Shown here: one piece after another, positions 1 through 11,169 of the stretch
How positions within the stretch are numbered: position 1 is the first letter of the stretch
How the letters are laid out: every line of letters starts with the position of its first letter
Assembly (NCBI RefSeq): GCF_954871325.1
Contig: NC_088776.1
Coordinates: 53,214,569 to 53,278,568, forward strand
Direction of reading: 5' to 3'
DNA: 64,000 bases
From: Gordionus sp. m RMFG-2023
Taxonomy: Eukaryota > Nematomorpha > Gordioida > Chordodea > Parachordodidae
Notes under the pieces: model-generated
What the model saw: the letters and a program-made list of their open reading frames with translations, nothing else
Told to the model about the DNA's origin: nothing
Databases searched by the model: none
Program-made: the position numbers and the translations under genes

Positions 1-170
1 ATAAAAGAATAGAAAAAAAGAAAAGGAATGGAATGGAGAGATAAGAATATTAAATTTATTTATGAACGAAATGCTTCGGATTGAATATATTTATGAAATA
101 AAAAGTTGTATATTTTGAAAAATTTCCTGAACAATTTGCTAGGATGCTATTCCAAATATATCTTAAATTA
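1..170 (+). repeat. Remnant of a microexon-cassette flank
   Basis: The first bases, beginning ATAAAAGAATAG and followed by a purine-rich tract, match the sequence from about 62438 onward. They also match, less well, the sequence from about 53990. At both of those places the tract lies some 60-90 bases downstream of a putative 21-nt microexon. The similarity runs on through the 'aaatgctt' segment to about 170. No exon core is visible here, so it would lie just left of the window. Homology is seen directly; continuation of the array outside the window is inferred. Confidence 0.6.
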
Positions 171-2349
171 AACTATTAAATTTAATTTCTAAAGATTATA
201 CTTATCATCACTAACAACCAGTCGAAATTTCTGTCATAGACAATAAATTAAAAAAAAAATAATCTTATATGCTATAAATTAATTCCTTACACCAACTTAA
301 AGCGTCCAACAATTTATTTTTTACCTTCTTATCACTATCTCTTATGCACTCTTGAAATATCTCTTTTCGTCCATCTCCGACATGTCTATGGATTGGAACA
401 TTAAACCGTCTGAATGTTTAAACCAATAACCTGAAGATGTCACCAATTTTAAACTCACAAACATAAATTGCGGATACGAATTATCGAAAGCTCCAACCAA
501 ATTTTCACCCTCATCTTTTATCTGAACAACTGAATGTATCTATCAGGTTCTCTACTGATTGTAAGAAAGTATTTGCTTATATATGCTCACCTTGTGTAAC
601 ACTCAGGTTGAAAAAAATGAAGACCACTCTTGTCATTTTAAATTCTCCAAAGAACCCAAGACACTTTACAGTCAACATCATCATATCCTAGGTCTTAAAA
701 GCCATATACGATAACCACTACAGCCTCTAGATCTTGGCTCAATCTACAATAAGAAACCTAATGAATTGATATTAATCTCATATCGGTTCCGCTTTTTCGC
801 AATAAAATGTGGATTCAAGTATTTTCTAAATCTAATCTGGAGTAAAATTATCTATTACCTACCAAAACAAAAGGAGGAACAAATATTCATTCATAAAAAA
901 TTTAACCTTGTACAATTCTTCCTAGAAAATTTCTAAACTTTTCTCACATTTAACAATCCAAATTTATGCAGTTTAAAATAAAATTAGCTATCTCAGGCGT
1001 TTCTTAGACATTCCATTATATTGAATATTTTAAGGTTTATAATAATTTATTTAATTAAAATATATAGAAATAAAATATGATACTAAATTTTCTCATAATC
1101 TGAAATGAAAAGTAATGAAGATTGCCCATAATATGGGACCCTAATTGAAGTATAACTCATATAATTGTTTATTAATATATTTAAATATTTTTCAATTAAT
1201 CATTTTCTTTTACCATTTATGGAACTAGTAATTCTTTCGCCTTTATTTTTAAATGTATTGTATGATTTTTGGTAGGATGTTGACCATATAAAAATATTTT
1301 TACTAAATACATTTTAAAATAATTTTACGTTATTTTATTTAGAAATACTGTTAATGAGTAATATTACTTTTATATAATAAAAAAATTAACGTTAAAAATC
1401 TAAATACTATATATCTTTACATAGTAAAAAAAAATTTTCTACTCAATAATGATATTTTAGTTACTATTATTAATCGGATATATTTGATCAACAATTTTTA
1501 ATTTATAACTAAATAAAAATTTAAAATTGATATTTATATTATATTTGGATACAATTTTAAAGCAAGATAACGCTAATAGCGCTTAATAATGTTTTTAAAC
1601 AATTTGATTTATAACTGAATAAAAATTTCATGAGTTGATGACTATTATAAAATTTTTGAAAATAGTTTGAAATCGGTGATAATTTTATTTATTCCACAAG
1701 GGAAAATATTTTTTTTAAGGAAATATGTTTTGACAGAATAAATATTTAAGGGTAATAGTTAATTATTACAAATATTTTGACATTAATGATTAATTTTCTC
1801 TTCCGCAAGGGAAATAGATGTAAAATTAAGAGATTAATAATTTAATTTGTTAATCATGGTTTTTTTTTTATTATATATAAAATTAAGTGTTAAGGAGTTT
1901 ATATATATTTCATAAATCTATAGGCAAACAATTCATATATTCACATTTATAATATATTGCGCAGCCATGAAATATAATTATTAAATAAATTCGCTAACGA
2001 TTATAATACTCATTTTTGGTGGGAACATTTACAGAAATTTGATGATTCTAATAGATTGAAATTAAAATTCCCTCAAATAATCTGATCTAGAAAAATATAT
2101 AGAATATTAGAGTAAAAAATTCTAGGATATTGGTAATATACATATACAACAGAATTTTGTTATTATTAGCAAGTTTCTTTTTTTTCAATATCCGGTAATA
2201 TCTAGAAAGTTTATTTCTTTTCACAGTCATTGAACTAGATATTTGAAAGAGTTATATTATATTTTAAAACTGTCAAAGCAATTATTTTTATACATATATT
2301 TTTAATCCTCTGAAAACAAGTACATTACAAAAATGGAAATATACAAGTG
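171..2349. other. A+T-rich non-coding stretch with one possible relic
   Basis: Apart from the possible coding relic at about 290-640, this is low-complexity A+T-rich sequence with poly-A and poly-T runs. I see no gene, RNA or clear element ends. Confidence 0.5.
290..640 (-). pseudogene. Possible decayed coding relic, unidentified
   Basis: Base composition is less A+T-biased than in the neighbours. Minus-strand translation gives overlapping open stretches in two frames, for example one containing LVGAFDNSYPQFMF and SSGYWFKHSDG, and one containing FNVPIHRHVGDGRKEIF. The breaks between frames suggest a decayed gene or transposon fragment. I do not recognise the protein. It could also be chance, since only about 60 codons are open at a time. 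Confidence 0.25.
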
Positions 2350-2953
2350 TAATCTTTTTTTCTCTTTAGCTTTCATCTTTTCTGGTGGTAAGCTCCTTCA
2401 ATATCTCTCTCCACTTTATGTTATTAATACAATCTCGTTTATCTAATTTATACTTCTTCATATTGGCTTTAACTTTATGGCCCCATTGAAGTTTTGGCCT
2501 TCTTATTTTACGTTTACCGATCACTTCCAAACTCTCAACCTTATTTATGTAGTTCATAGGCCTTCTCATTGTATACCCATACCCACTAAGTCTGTCTACC
2601 ATTATCTTATTCTTATGGGAACTACCTTTAAACTTCCTAGCATTCTTGTACTTCGCACCTTATTCTTTCTTGTTACCCCAGCAATCATCCTAAGCATTTC
2701 CATCTCATAGTTTGTAGACTTCTCTCCTCCCATTCTTTAGTTGGCCATGTTTCCGAACTATATAGAATAGTTGGTTGTACTATGGAACTGTAAATTTTTT
2801 CCTTTAATTTGTGTGGGATTCTTTTGTCAAAGAGCACTCCAGATAAAGATCTCCACTTTAAACACCCTTGATTAATTTTACCCTTTATCTCTTTTTCTAT
2901 TGTGCAGTTTTTTTGTATAGTGGAGGCCAAATATTTGCAGCTTTCAATTGAAG
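2350..2953 (-). mobile_element. RTE-clade LINE, 5'-truncated copy 1
   Basis: Minus-strand translation gives the C-terminal part of an RTE-type LINE polyprotein, downstream of the reverse transcriptase core. Upstream comes a segment with KINQGCLKWRSLSGVLFD and ETWPTKEWEERSLQTM, then the tail with MVDRLSGYGYTMRRPMNYI and KWREILKELTTRKDES. The same order and the same 3' end (ending ...GAAAGCTAAAGAG on the minus strand) recur in the long copy at 33339-36377. Against that copy, this one keeps about 50 bases around 2855-2905 that the longer copy has lost. It is 5'-truncated, as is usual for LINEs that insert by target-primed reverse transcription. It is dead: it lacks the endonuclease and the reverse transcriptase catalytic core, and its frames are broken. 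Confidence 0.85.
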
Positions 2954-3949
2954 ATAAAATGACTTCTATTAATCATCCTTTTTTTATACTTATAAATTTA
3001 TAATAAATTGCAGCTGTATTAGATACGCGCTGAATTGTCTTTGCATAGAATTGACGCTACGCAGAATTGTCGCCACACTGAATTGAAACTGCGTTGAAAT
3101 TGTCGCCGCCCTGAATTGACACTGCTCCGAATTTTCCGCGCTGAATTGACGTGGAACCCTTAAAATCTTCTTTTTCAAAATTTTTATATAATCTTAAGAG
3201 TGTTAAGATCAAGTTGGGCTGAGCATTTTATGTATTTAAAAGAAAAGTTAAAAGATTTGAAAAATAGGGGTGGAAGGGGGCATATTTTAATTCGACCTTA
3301 AATTTGGAAACTTTCTTCTTTTTCATGGTTATTAATATATGCCATTTTGAATAAATTGTTAAAATAATAAAAAAAGTGTAAATAATAAATTTTATATAAA
3401 AATAACTCATTAAATTTATTTCTATGCAGATGAAATAGCAAAAAAATTGGTCAAGGAAAAGGATGTTTTATCAAATCCAAATATTACTTCAAAGATATTT
3501 AGATTATTGATTTTTTTTATAAATAATGAAAAAGGCTTATAATACCTGGTAAAAACCAATTTAAACCAATAAAGATTAAAGAGTTTCAAAAAAGGACATA
3601 ATTTTCCTTCTTATCTCTTAATCTTTAATCCCTATTTCCCAACCTCATAGGATTTTCCATCCTATGTTTATCATTCTTTTCAAATGTTCTCACAAAATAT
3701 AAGATTAAATTAGATGATTATATATTTTTCCTTTTCCATCTTACTTTTAAAGAAAGAACAGGTTATAAATAATAAGGAACAACATTTGGGCTAGCTAGAT
3801 ATCAGGCAATGGATATATATTAAATTTTTGAAACAAATATGTTTAAGAGAACTTAAATAGAAACAATAGCGATAGAGACTTCATATTACTATATCACCAG
3901 CATATTTTGAAATCAAATTTTTCGTTTTTACATTTATTCTTAAAAGGAA
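2954..3949. other. Non-coding stretch with a minisatellite
   Basis: Contains the minisatellite at 3020-3150. Otherwise A+T-rich with no supported gene. Short open frames here are low-complexity. Confidence 0.5.
3020..3150. repeat. Imperfect GAATTG minisatellite
   Basis: The motif GCTGAATTGACGC and close variants recur about seven times at irregular spacing of about 15-22 bases (GCTGAATTG, CATAGAATTGACGC, GCAGAATTGTCGC, ACTGAATTGA, CCTGAATTGACAC, GCTGAATTGACG). It is much richer in G+C than its surroundings. It is also open on the minus strand, as a repeat built on QFS and QFR, but that follows from the repeat unit and I see no reason to call it a gene. Confidence 0.65.
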
Positions 3950-4440
3950 GTTAAATATAGAGGCAATAGAGGAGCATCTGGATAGAAAACAAACTCCATA
4001 TTACAACAATCTATCTTGTATAGTTTGGAAATATGGCCGAGCAAAGAATTCGTCAGAAGAAGTTTACAGACAATGGAATAAGAATGCTGAGAATGATAGA
4101 ATGGGGTATCGAAAATAGATAATATAAGAATTATAAATATATTGGGAAGTTTAAAAATTATACCCAGTAAAACAAAGATCATAGTGAACTGACTTAGATA
4201 ATATAGACATACGATGAGATGGCCTAAAAACTATATAGAAAACAAGGTTAAGAGATTAGAAGTGATGGGTAAACAAAAGAGAGTGTACCAAAATTCTAAT
4301 CTACCCATAAAGTTAAATCTGATATCTATAAATTATAAATTGAGTAAAATGGTATTGTATGAATAATATAAAGTAAAAAGAGATATTGAAGGAGCGTACA
4401 ACCAGATTAAGGTTAAAGCTAAAAAGGAAAAAAAACTGCC
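3950..4440 (+). mobile_element. RTE-clade LINE, 5'-truncated copy 3
   Basis: Plus-strand translation, with many interruptions, recovers the same C-terminal LINE region as copy 1: EIWPSKEFVRRSLQTM, then RHTMRWPKNYIENKVKRLEVMGKQKR, shown here as the pieces RHTMRWPKNYI and KVKRLEVMGKQKR. It ends with a 3' terminus like the other copies (GGTTAAAGCTAAAAAGG followed by A-rich sequence). It is more diverged than copies 1 and 2, with several stops and frameshifts, so it is probably an older insertion, in the opposite orientation to copy 1 only 1 kb away. Confidence 0.75.
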
Positions 4441-5609
4441 GTTAAAGAAAGGATACATTACATTTTGATTAGTGATAAAATTCATTTTAATTTTAATATA
4501 GTTACATAAGATGTTTACCAATACTATAGAGATGAGAAATTTAGATTTATGTTTAATTTTGAATTTTTAGCTTAAATGTACCCTTACTCCAAAACTATTA
4601 GGCCTATGAAGATGCACCTGTTATGTATGGAGAATGTTTATTTTTATTTTTTAAAAGATGATACTTGAAAATATTTAAACTGTTTTATACCTTATAACAA
4701 CAAGGCCAAATATACAGCCCCCCCCGCCCCCCAAAGAACTCCTTTAACAAATTTGATGCTGGTAAAATATTTCGCTTGAGCTGTATTCATATCTCAAAGA
4801 TGCGTTTTCACTTTAATTGGTATCCAGGCGGATCTTGGTTTTATTTTTTTACTATTTTCTTTTAAATTTAAAAAAAATTTCTAAAAGATTATGTGTAAAA
4901 AAATAAACTTATAACAAGAGTAGAGATTACGGGCATCAGTATAGTCTGATTTATATTTAAGATTTAACGTAATTTTATTATTTTATTTTCCGGATATTTC
5001 TATTAATGTAATGTGAAAAAGATTTTTCATTCTCAAGTCAAGAAACCGGTTTAAATTATAATATATTTAAATGCAAATAAATTTTTTAAATATATTTAGG
5101 ATGCGAATGAATTGATCTATAAAATATATTTCCAAAAGCATATCTTATATGACATGAAATGAATCTACAAAAAGCGTATCTTATATGATATGTATAATAG
5201 CGTGACTAGGAAAATTAAGCTTGAAATATTGACAAGAAATAATTAATCTATTAAAGAAAAATCGATTAGTTGTAGTTTTGGGTCCCCAGCATGAGCCTTT
5301 TAAATCAAAATAGCATATTGCTATTCCATTAATGAATGATCCTGACAATTTAAAAAGTCTATTTCATTTTAAGTAGATATTAAAATTTTATTTTTTCCTT
5401 AGTTATAAAATATAAAAATTCTGATAAACATATTAAAAATAAATCTAATAGGGTTGGGATAAAAATAATCTTTTTTTCTCAATTTGAAACGATAATTCAT
5501 ATGTATTTAACTTACTCATGCCTTAATATATGAAAAAATGAGTCCTCTTTTCAAATGAGCATGATAGTATTTGATAATAGATTTTAACATTCCATATGCT
5601 ATACATATG
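4441..5609. other. A+T-rich non-coding stretch with a C-run
   Basis: Holds a C-run at about 4720-4733. No gene, RNA or element end is supported elsewhere. Confidence 0.5.
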
Positions 5610-5617
5610 GTGATTAG
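5610..5617. repeat. hAT target-site duplication, left copy
   Basis: GTGATTAG directly precedes the terminal CAGGGATCC. The right copy at 6976-6983 reads GTGATGAG, matching at 7 of 8 positions. Confidence 0.75.
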
Positions 5618-6975
5618 CAGGGATCCAAACCGAAACAAATATCGGTTCGGTTCAGGGTCGGATTAAAATAACGGTTCAAGGTTCAGGTTCGGTTCGTAAA
5701 AAATAAATATATCGGTTCGGTTCGAACTTCTAAAAACCGGTTTGAACCTTTTTGAATTCAAATCTACATTGAATTATGTATAGGGAGGTATATATTTTTT
5801 ATTTCATCATTAAAATAAAACATACATATCACCTTCATATTTATTAATTGCAGATTTTATAATAATATTTAAATTATAAATAATATAAAAAATTATTAAT
5901 TTTAACTTTATTTACTTAAAATTTTTTATTAGGCCACAAAATTAATATATTTCCAAGATTCGCCTCACTCAAATTACATCTATAAAGAGATAATATAAAT
6001 TTAATTGTTTAAAAACATCTTTCCACACTAACTTGGGTAGTGGGCACTGCTAGTATGATATCAAACGATTTACATAATTCTGGGCATCGATTACTCTGAT
6101 TTCTCTAATAGTTTAAAATATTGATAGTTTTATTTAACCTAGGTTCTTTAGAAAAATTAACTATAATATTTATTTCTTTGATTTACCAAATAATTAAGAC
6201 TTATTCTGCAACATTGGATTGAATATTTTGAGAATTAATTTTAATCTTACCCACGTTTTCTTATATAGGATCAAGAATTTTTTTAAACCGCTATCATCGA
6301 TTAATTTGAATGGTCTGCCATTTAAAGTGACCAACTCAATACAAGCATCAATTATTATTTTTTTATTTAGTATTACTGATATTGTATGCTCTTTTAATGC
6401 TTCTTCTATCGTCTGTTGGCTTGATGACATATTAAGCTTTTTTATTTTATTAGACTCTTGTTAGGATATTTTGTTAATTTTATCGAATTCTAGATGGTGG
6501 TTATTTTTGTGGCGCTCAAGATTTATAATGGTCTTTCATATTTATTTAACAATCAGTAATAAATATTAAATTATGATGCGTCATTTATATTACTATATGT
6601 AAATAATTTATACATTGGATTTAATTTTATCTAGGCATTATATTTATAAGCTTAAAATATTTAAAAAATGCTATAAAATGGCAATATACTAAAGTTTATA
6701 AAAATTATGACTGACACTTATCAATCAAATGTGATTGATTATAATCTTTAAAACAATTCGAATATAATTAAAATTTTTCAATATACTAGTAATAACTTAC
6801 ACATTATTTTATAGGCATAAAATCATGAGGCTCGAACCGGTTCAGAAGCATTTTAGCGTTTCGCTTCAGGTTCGGCTATAAATTATTTTAGCGGGTTAGG
6901 TTTGGTTTAGGTTCGATAAAAAACACCGATTTATAGCGGTTTAACGGTTCGGTTCAGGTTCGGTTTGGATCCTTG
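5618..6975 (-). mobile_element. hAT transposon, internally deleted, 1.36 kb
   Basis: The left end reads CAGGGATCCAAACCGAA and the right end, read on the other strand, CAAGGATCCAAACCGAA, so the inverted ends match at 16 of 17 positions. Near-identical 8-bp duplications flank them. Eight bases is the usual duplication size for hAT elements. Both subterminal zones carry many copies of GGTTCGGTTC and GGTTCAGGTTC, probably transposase binding sites. The interior codes on the minus strand for the two ends of a hAT transposase with the middle missing. It is a deletion derivative that could only have moved with help from another element. Confidence 0.88.
5930..6535 (-). pseudogene. hAT transposase relic: BED and N-terminal part joined to dimerisation domain
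   Basis: Reading the minus strand from 6535, a BED-finger tail (LERHKNNHHLEFDKI) is followed after one stop by MSSSQQTIEEALKEHTISV and then ACIELVTLNGRPFKLIDDSG, the conserved N-terminal stretch of many BED-type hAT transposases. The frame stops near 6194. From about 6085 downward comes the hAT C-terminal dimerisation domain: AVPTTQVSVERCF, a stop, then TIKFILSLYRCNLSEANL. The catalytic core between these is absent. Identification rests on well-known family motifs. The element is non-functional, but both terminal protein domains remain recognisable. Confidence 0.85.
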
Positions 6976-6983
6976 GTGATGAG
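6976..6983. repeat. hAT target-site duplication, right copy
   Basis: GTGATGAG follows the element end ...GGATCCTTG directly and differs from the left copy by one base. Confidence 0.75.
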
Positions 6984-9299
6984 TATATATATTTCAAATC
7001 TGTATATAAAAAACTTCAGATCCGATCCAAAATTTAGCCTGTAAATTTTATCCAGAATGGGCTGATAATATGGCATGGTTTAAAAAATTTGGGCATTAAA
7101 AGTAAAACTAAAAATTATAAATATAAAACCAGTTGGAAAATCTTAAAAATTAAAATTTTACAGAAATTTTTATAATCCAGCCTGGCACTTAAATAATGTA
7201 AATTATAAAATTTATTCGTGCTTAAAATAATTATTTTTAGATTGGGGTAGGTTTGAGAATAAAATAGGTTTTCAAATCTGGACCTGATTCAAAAATTCTG
7301 ATTTTACAGGTCTCTGATATATTAAGTAAAAAAATATATATTTACCAATTTTACCAAATTATTTTTTAGTTGAAGAGGGTAATAAAATTAATATTTTATG
7401 ATATTCAATTTAATAGAAATCATATGATTCATACAAGATTTTTGAAAATTCGAAATTTTCATTTTGTTACTAATATAAATATATCAACTCCCTATTAATA
7501 CTACAATTAAGATAATGTTTTAGATATGATTGAATTTTATTTTAGGAAGTCATGTTAATTTTGTCTCCTGTCTTTATTATATCTGATGTTATCAGAGAGT
7601 CTCTATTTTGTTTAAAATATATTTCTTTTTTTCTTCTTTGTTATTTCCACCTAATTTCTTCTAACTATTTGCATTAATATTACGAATGAATATTCAATTT
7701 ATTTTTCATATTTAGCTGTCGAATGTAATATATTTGATTAAATGCTTATAGAAGATATTTAAAATATATAAAAATATATTTCATATTAAAATTTTCCTTT
7801 TATTAAAAAATATTTGCTTATATTCTTGTATAGATTTCTCCTGTAAGCATAAATAGAGCGTGTTATATTTTTGAAAATAATATTTTTAAATTTATCTATA
7901 TATAAATTAAACTTTCCTTTATTTAGTATTCTTTTGTAAGATAATTTATCTATAATCCATCATTGACTATTTCTTCTGGTCATTATGATATATTGTAAAA
8001 ATAAATATTATTTTAACAATTTTAGAAAACATAAATTTTTTTTATGAAATTAATTTTATGATTCATTATATATATTTGTTAAAATACTATGTCTCAAAAT
8101 ATTTTATAATTATATAGTATAAGGGAAGTAAATTTCATAAAATTTTTAATATATATTTAAAAAAATATTTTCATAAATATTAATATTTTTTGAGATATTT
8201 TGGTATTGTTAGTTTTTAATTTTAATCAATCATGTTATTAAAAATATTATAATAAACAACTTTCTTTGTGTATAAGAGATTTCCATCCTTCCACTTTTTT
8301 TCTTGAATTAGGTTTCGTAAGAGTGGGAAACATAAAAGATTGAGAATGCCTTTTTTCAATAATATGAAAGTTTGTTAATCAAATGAGGCCAATTAAATCA
8401 AGCCAATTTATGAGCACATATTTTTCCTTGTTTAATTTATTATAAATCAAAACTTTGTAGTCCAAACATTAGGTACATTATATAGAGATAAATTTTTTAT
8501 CTGCTAGTTTAATTTATATTAAAACTTACCAAAGTTTTAAGATAATTTAAGTTTGAGTATGTTTTCATTATAAGGGTTATTAAAAATTCTTTATTTAAAT
8601 CGTAGGTTGGCCAAGGTTAGGGATTTCTTCCAATTTAGAAATTCTTCAGAAAAACCAAATATATATTTTTTGTTATAACATGTCAATAAATATTGATGGA
8701 TAGTTTATTTTAAATTATAAAATGTTATTTTTCTTAGCTATAATATATTTCTGAAATAATTTTAAAATTTTATTTTGCATATACTGCTAGAAATCAAAAA
8801 AATAATCTCTATTATATTATCATTATGATATTTAATATTTTATTTGGTGATGGATTATTAAGTTTTTGGTTTATTCATTGATTTGTAATGCTAAATAATT
8901 TATGCTTTATTTGTAAACATTTATTTCATATACCATATTTTTTTTAAATATCTGGCATCTATTAATAATTAAAATATGTGTATGTAGATTTGTTTTATTT
9001 AACAGTTTTATCACCATGAAAAACATTTATCACTTAAGACTTTTAAATAATTTAAAACATCATCTTCTTATTGTGATTCATGACTTTAGACAAACTAGTA
9101 GCTACTAGCGTTCTTATAAATATCGATTTTTATTTTAAAAATAAAATCCTGCTTCGCATTTAATTAAAATTTAATTTTGATAATATCTCTCAAATTTGTA
9201 GATTATACAATTCCATTTGATAAGAAGATACAAGGAGACACTTTCGATCATCTCATATTTAGCTTAGGGATACATAACCTAGTCATTCTTTAAAAACTC
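6984..9299. other. A+T-rich non-coding stretch
   Basis: Long A+T-rich sequence with no gene, RNA or clear element end. The segment around 7010-7310 is slightly richer in G+C (ATCCGATCCAAAATTTAGCC and the later GATTGGGGTAGGTTTGAG) and may be an eroded small transposon, but no matching ends were found. Confidence 0.5.
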
Positions 9300-9480
9300 T
9301 TTTTAACTTAGACATAAACATATGGTATCTAGATGACATCACTATCCTGGTCACGGCACCACTAAAAAAAACCTTAACACACAAACTAAGAAAAAACCTA
9401 CCTAAAACAAATCCTAGAAACTAACCCAACACTTCTAAAAAACAACAAACTATCAAAGATTATACGAAATTACAAATCAG
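9300..9480 (+). pseudogene. Short reverse-transcriptase-like fossil
   Basis: About 40 open plus-strand codons contain NIWYLDDITILVTAPLKK, resembling the palm motif of reverse transcriptases (an aromatic residue, then x-D-D). The fragment is too short to assign to a retroelement class. It is treated only as a small broken fossil of unknown age; chance resemblance is possible. Confidence 0.35.
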
Positions 9481-10815
9481 GAAACCAAGAAAAATTTTAT
9501 TTTTGATAATATAAATAATTTTTCCATTTTTAAAATTAATTCCACAAAAAGAATAATCATTATTATAATATCAAATCTATATTATATATCTACCATATTA
9601 CAAAAAAACACGTGATTATGTGACGTGTTATCATATATACTATATATATTTATAACTACAATTATATCTAATGTAAAAAAGAAAATATATAATGTAAACG
9701 TATTTACGAATATGACAATCACCATCTGCGGATTGTCACATAGCCTAATACTCCTATCTTTATTTTTCCATAACAATAAAATTATAAAGAACAAAATATC
9801 CGATAATAATTAAAAAATCAAATTATTATTTCATCTCGAAAAAAAATTATTGACAAAACACCCATAAATATTATTTATAAATCGACAGATACAATACGCC
9901 CCCTTTCTTGAGAAGTCAAACTGGGGTGAAGGAATATAATTTATGTATATATATATAATCCAAGTAAATGTCTACATAAATTTAATAAAGGATTTAAAAA
10001 TATAAAAATTATTACTATTATTTAATTTCTTTAAATTTTCTTTTTCTGTTTCAGGAAGTTGTATATTTTTTTTCCTGACCATATATGATTGTCACTAAAT
10101 CTTAACAGTTAGTGAGTTATAGCTTGATTGACATTGTGCTGTTGATTGTCATTAAATTCTAATGAGTCATAGCTTGATTGATCTATTGCACTATTGGTCA
10201 GTCAATATCATTCTATCTTAAGCTTAAATCATTAATCCAGCATTATTGTAGTTGATTCAATCTGTTTTTTTTCTTCAAATAATATCCTAATGTATTTTTT
10301 ATTATTTCCCTTTAACATTATCCAGAAACATTTTCCTTATTAGTCATAAACTTAAATTTCAGATATTCAACTCAAAATTTCTGATCCCAATATTCACATT
10401 ATTATACGATGGACTACTTTCCCCCTTTCCTTCGGTCTAATATAATATTAAAAGGTCGATTCCATTCATTTATATAAGCCCCCAAAATTTTAAAAATAAA
10501 AATATTCAAAATTTAATGGCTCCCTCAATTACCATTTATATATATAAATCCACATTTACATATATATAAAATCAAAATATTTTTATTAATTTACCTTACC
10601 TATATACCATATTATAAAACTTTTAGCTTTATACTTAAAATATTTATGACCCATTCTTGACTTTCATTCCATTTTTAGCACATGTTTAATAACCAACTTT
10701 ACTTTCGGGAAGGAAAATATTCTAAGTACGAATGTCTAAAATTCATTAAATTTTTTTAAAAATTAATATTGTAAATATGGTATTGAAACTATTATAATTC
10801 AAAAAAAATTGGCTG
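9481..10815. other. A+T-rich non-coding stretch with a short tandem duplication
   Basis: Holds the two-unit repeat at 10087-10200. Opposite-strand open frames at 9582-9813 are A+T-driven and show no protein-like pattern. No gene is supported. Confidence 0.5.
10087..10200. repeat. Two-unit direct repeat, period about 57
   Basis: GATTGTCACTAAATCTTAAC and GATTGTCATTAAATTCTAA start units at 10087 and 10144. Both continue with (A/C)ATAGCTTGATTGA-like sequence. The units are diverged but clearly related. Confidence 0.6.
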
Positions 10816-10823
10816 GTTATATG
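10816..10823. repeat. hAT target-site duplication, left copy
   Basis: GTTATATG, identical to the eight bases at 13564-13571 on the far side of the element. Confidence 0.9.
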
Positions 10824-10998
10824 CAGGGTTGTGCATTTGACCGGTCAAATACAATTCGGTCAATTGACCGATATTTGACCGGTCAAATATGGTCAAATTC
10901 AAATAAATGTTTTTTACACCAATATTAACTTTATTTTGCATTTATATAATATTATAATAAATCTATTTATAATAATAAATATCATAATATTTTTTAAT

Positions 10999-11169
10999 TC
11001 ATTCTATAGTCAATGTTTCACCCTCCGTGGCAGAGTCTTGTTCCGATTCATATTCAATATCATTATTTTCTTTAATATTTTTAATCAATCTTAAATTATG
11101 ATACACTCTTACTAATTTTCCTGCTGTAGAAGCCTTTAATCTATTTCTGTTTTTCGTATGAATATTGCC
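10999..11169 (-). pseudogene. C-terminal end of the hAT transposase beyond the in-frame stop
   Basis: The frame of the upstream 593-codon gene continues for 56 codons after its TAG at 11170-11172, beginning GNIHTKNRNRLKASTAGKL and ending before TGA at 10999-11001. This is the usual end of a hAT dimerisation domain (an aromatic residue, G, x-I-H-T-K, x-R-N-R-L). A single nonsense change therefore appears to separate it from the rest of the transposase. Confidence 0.85.
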
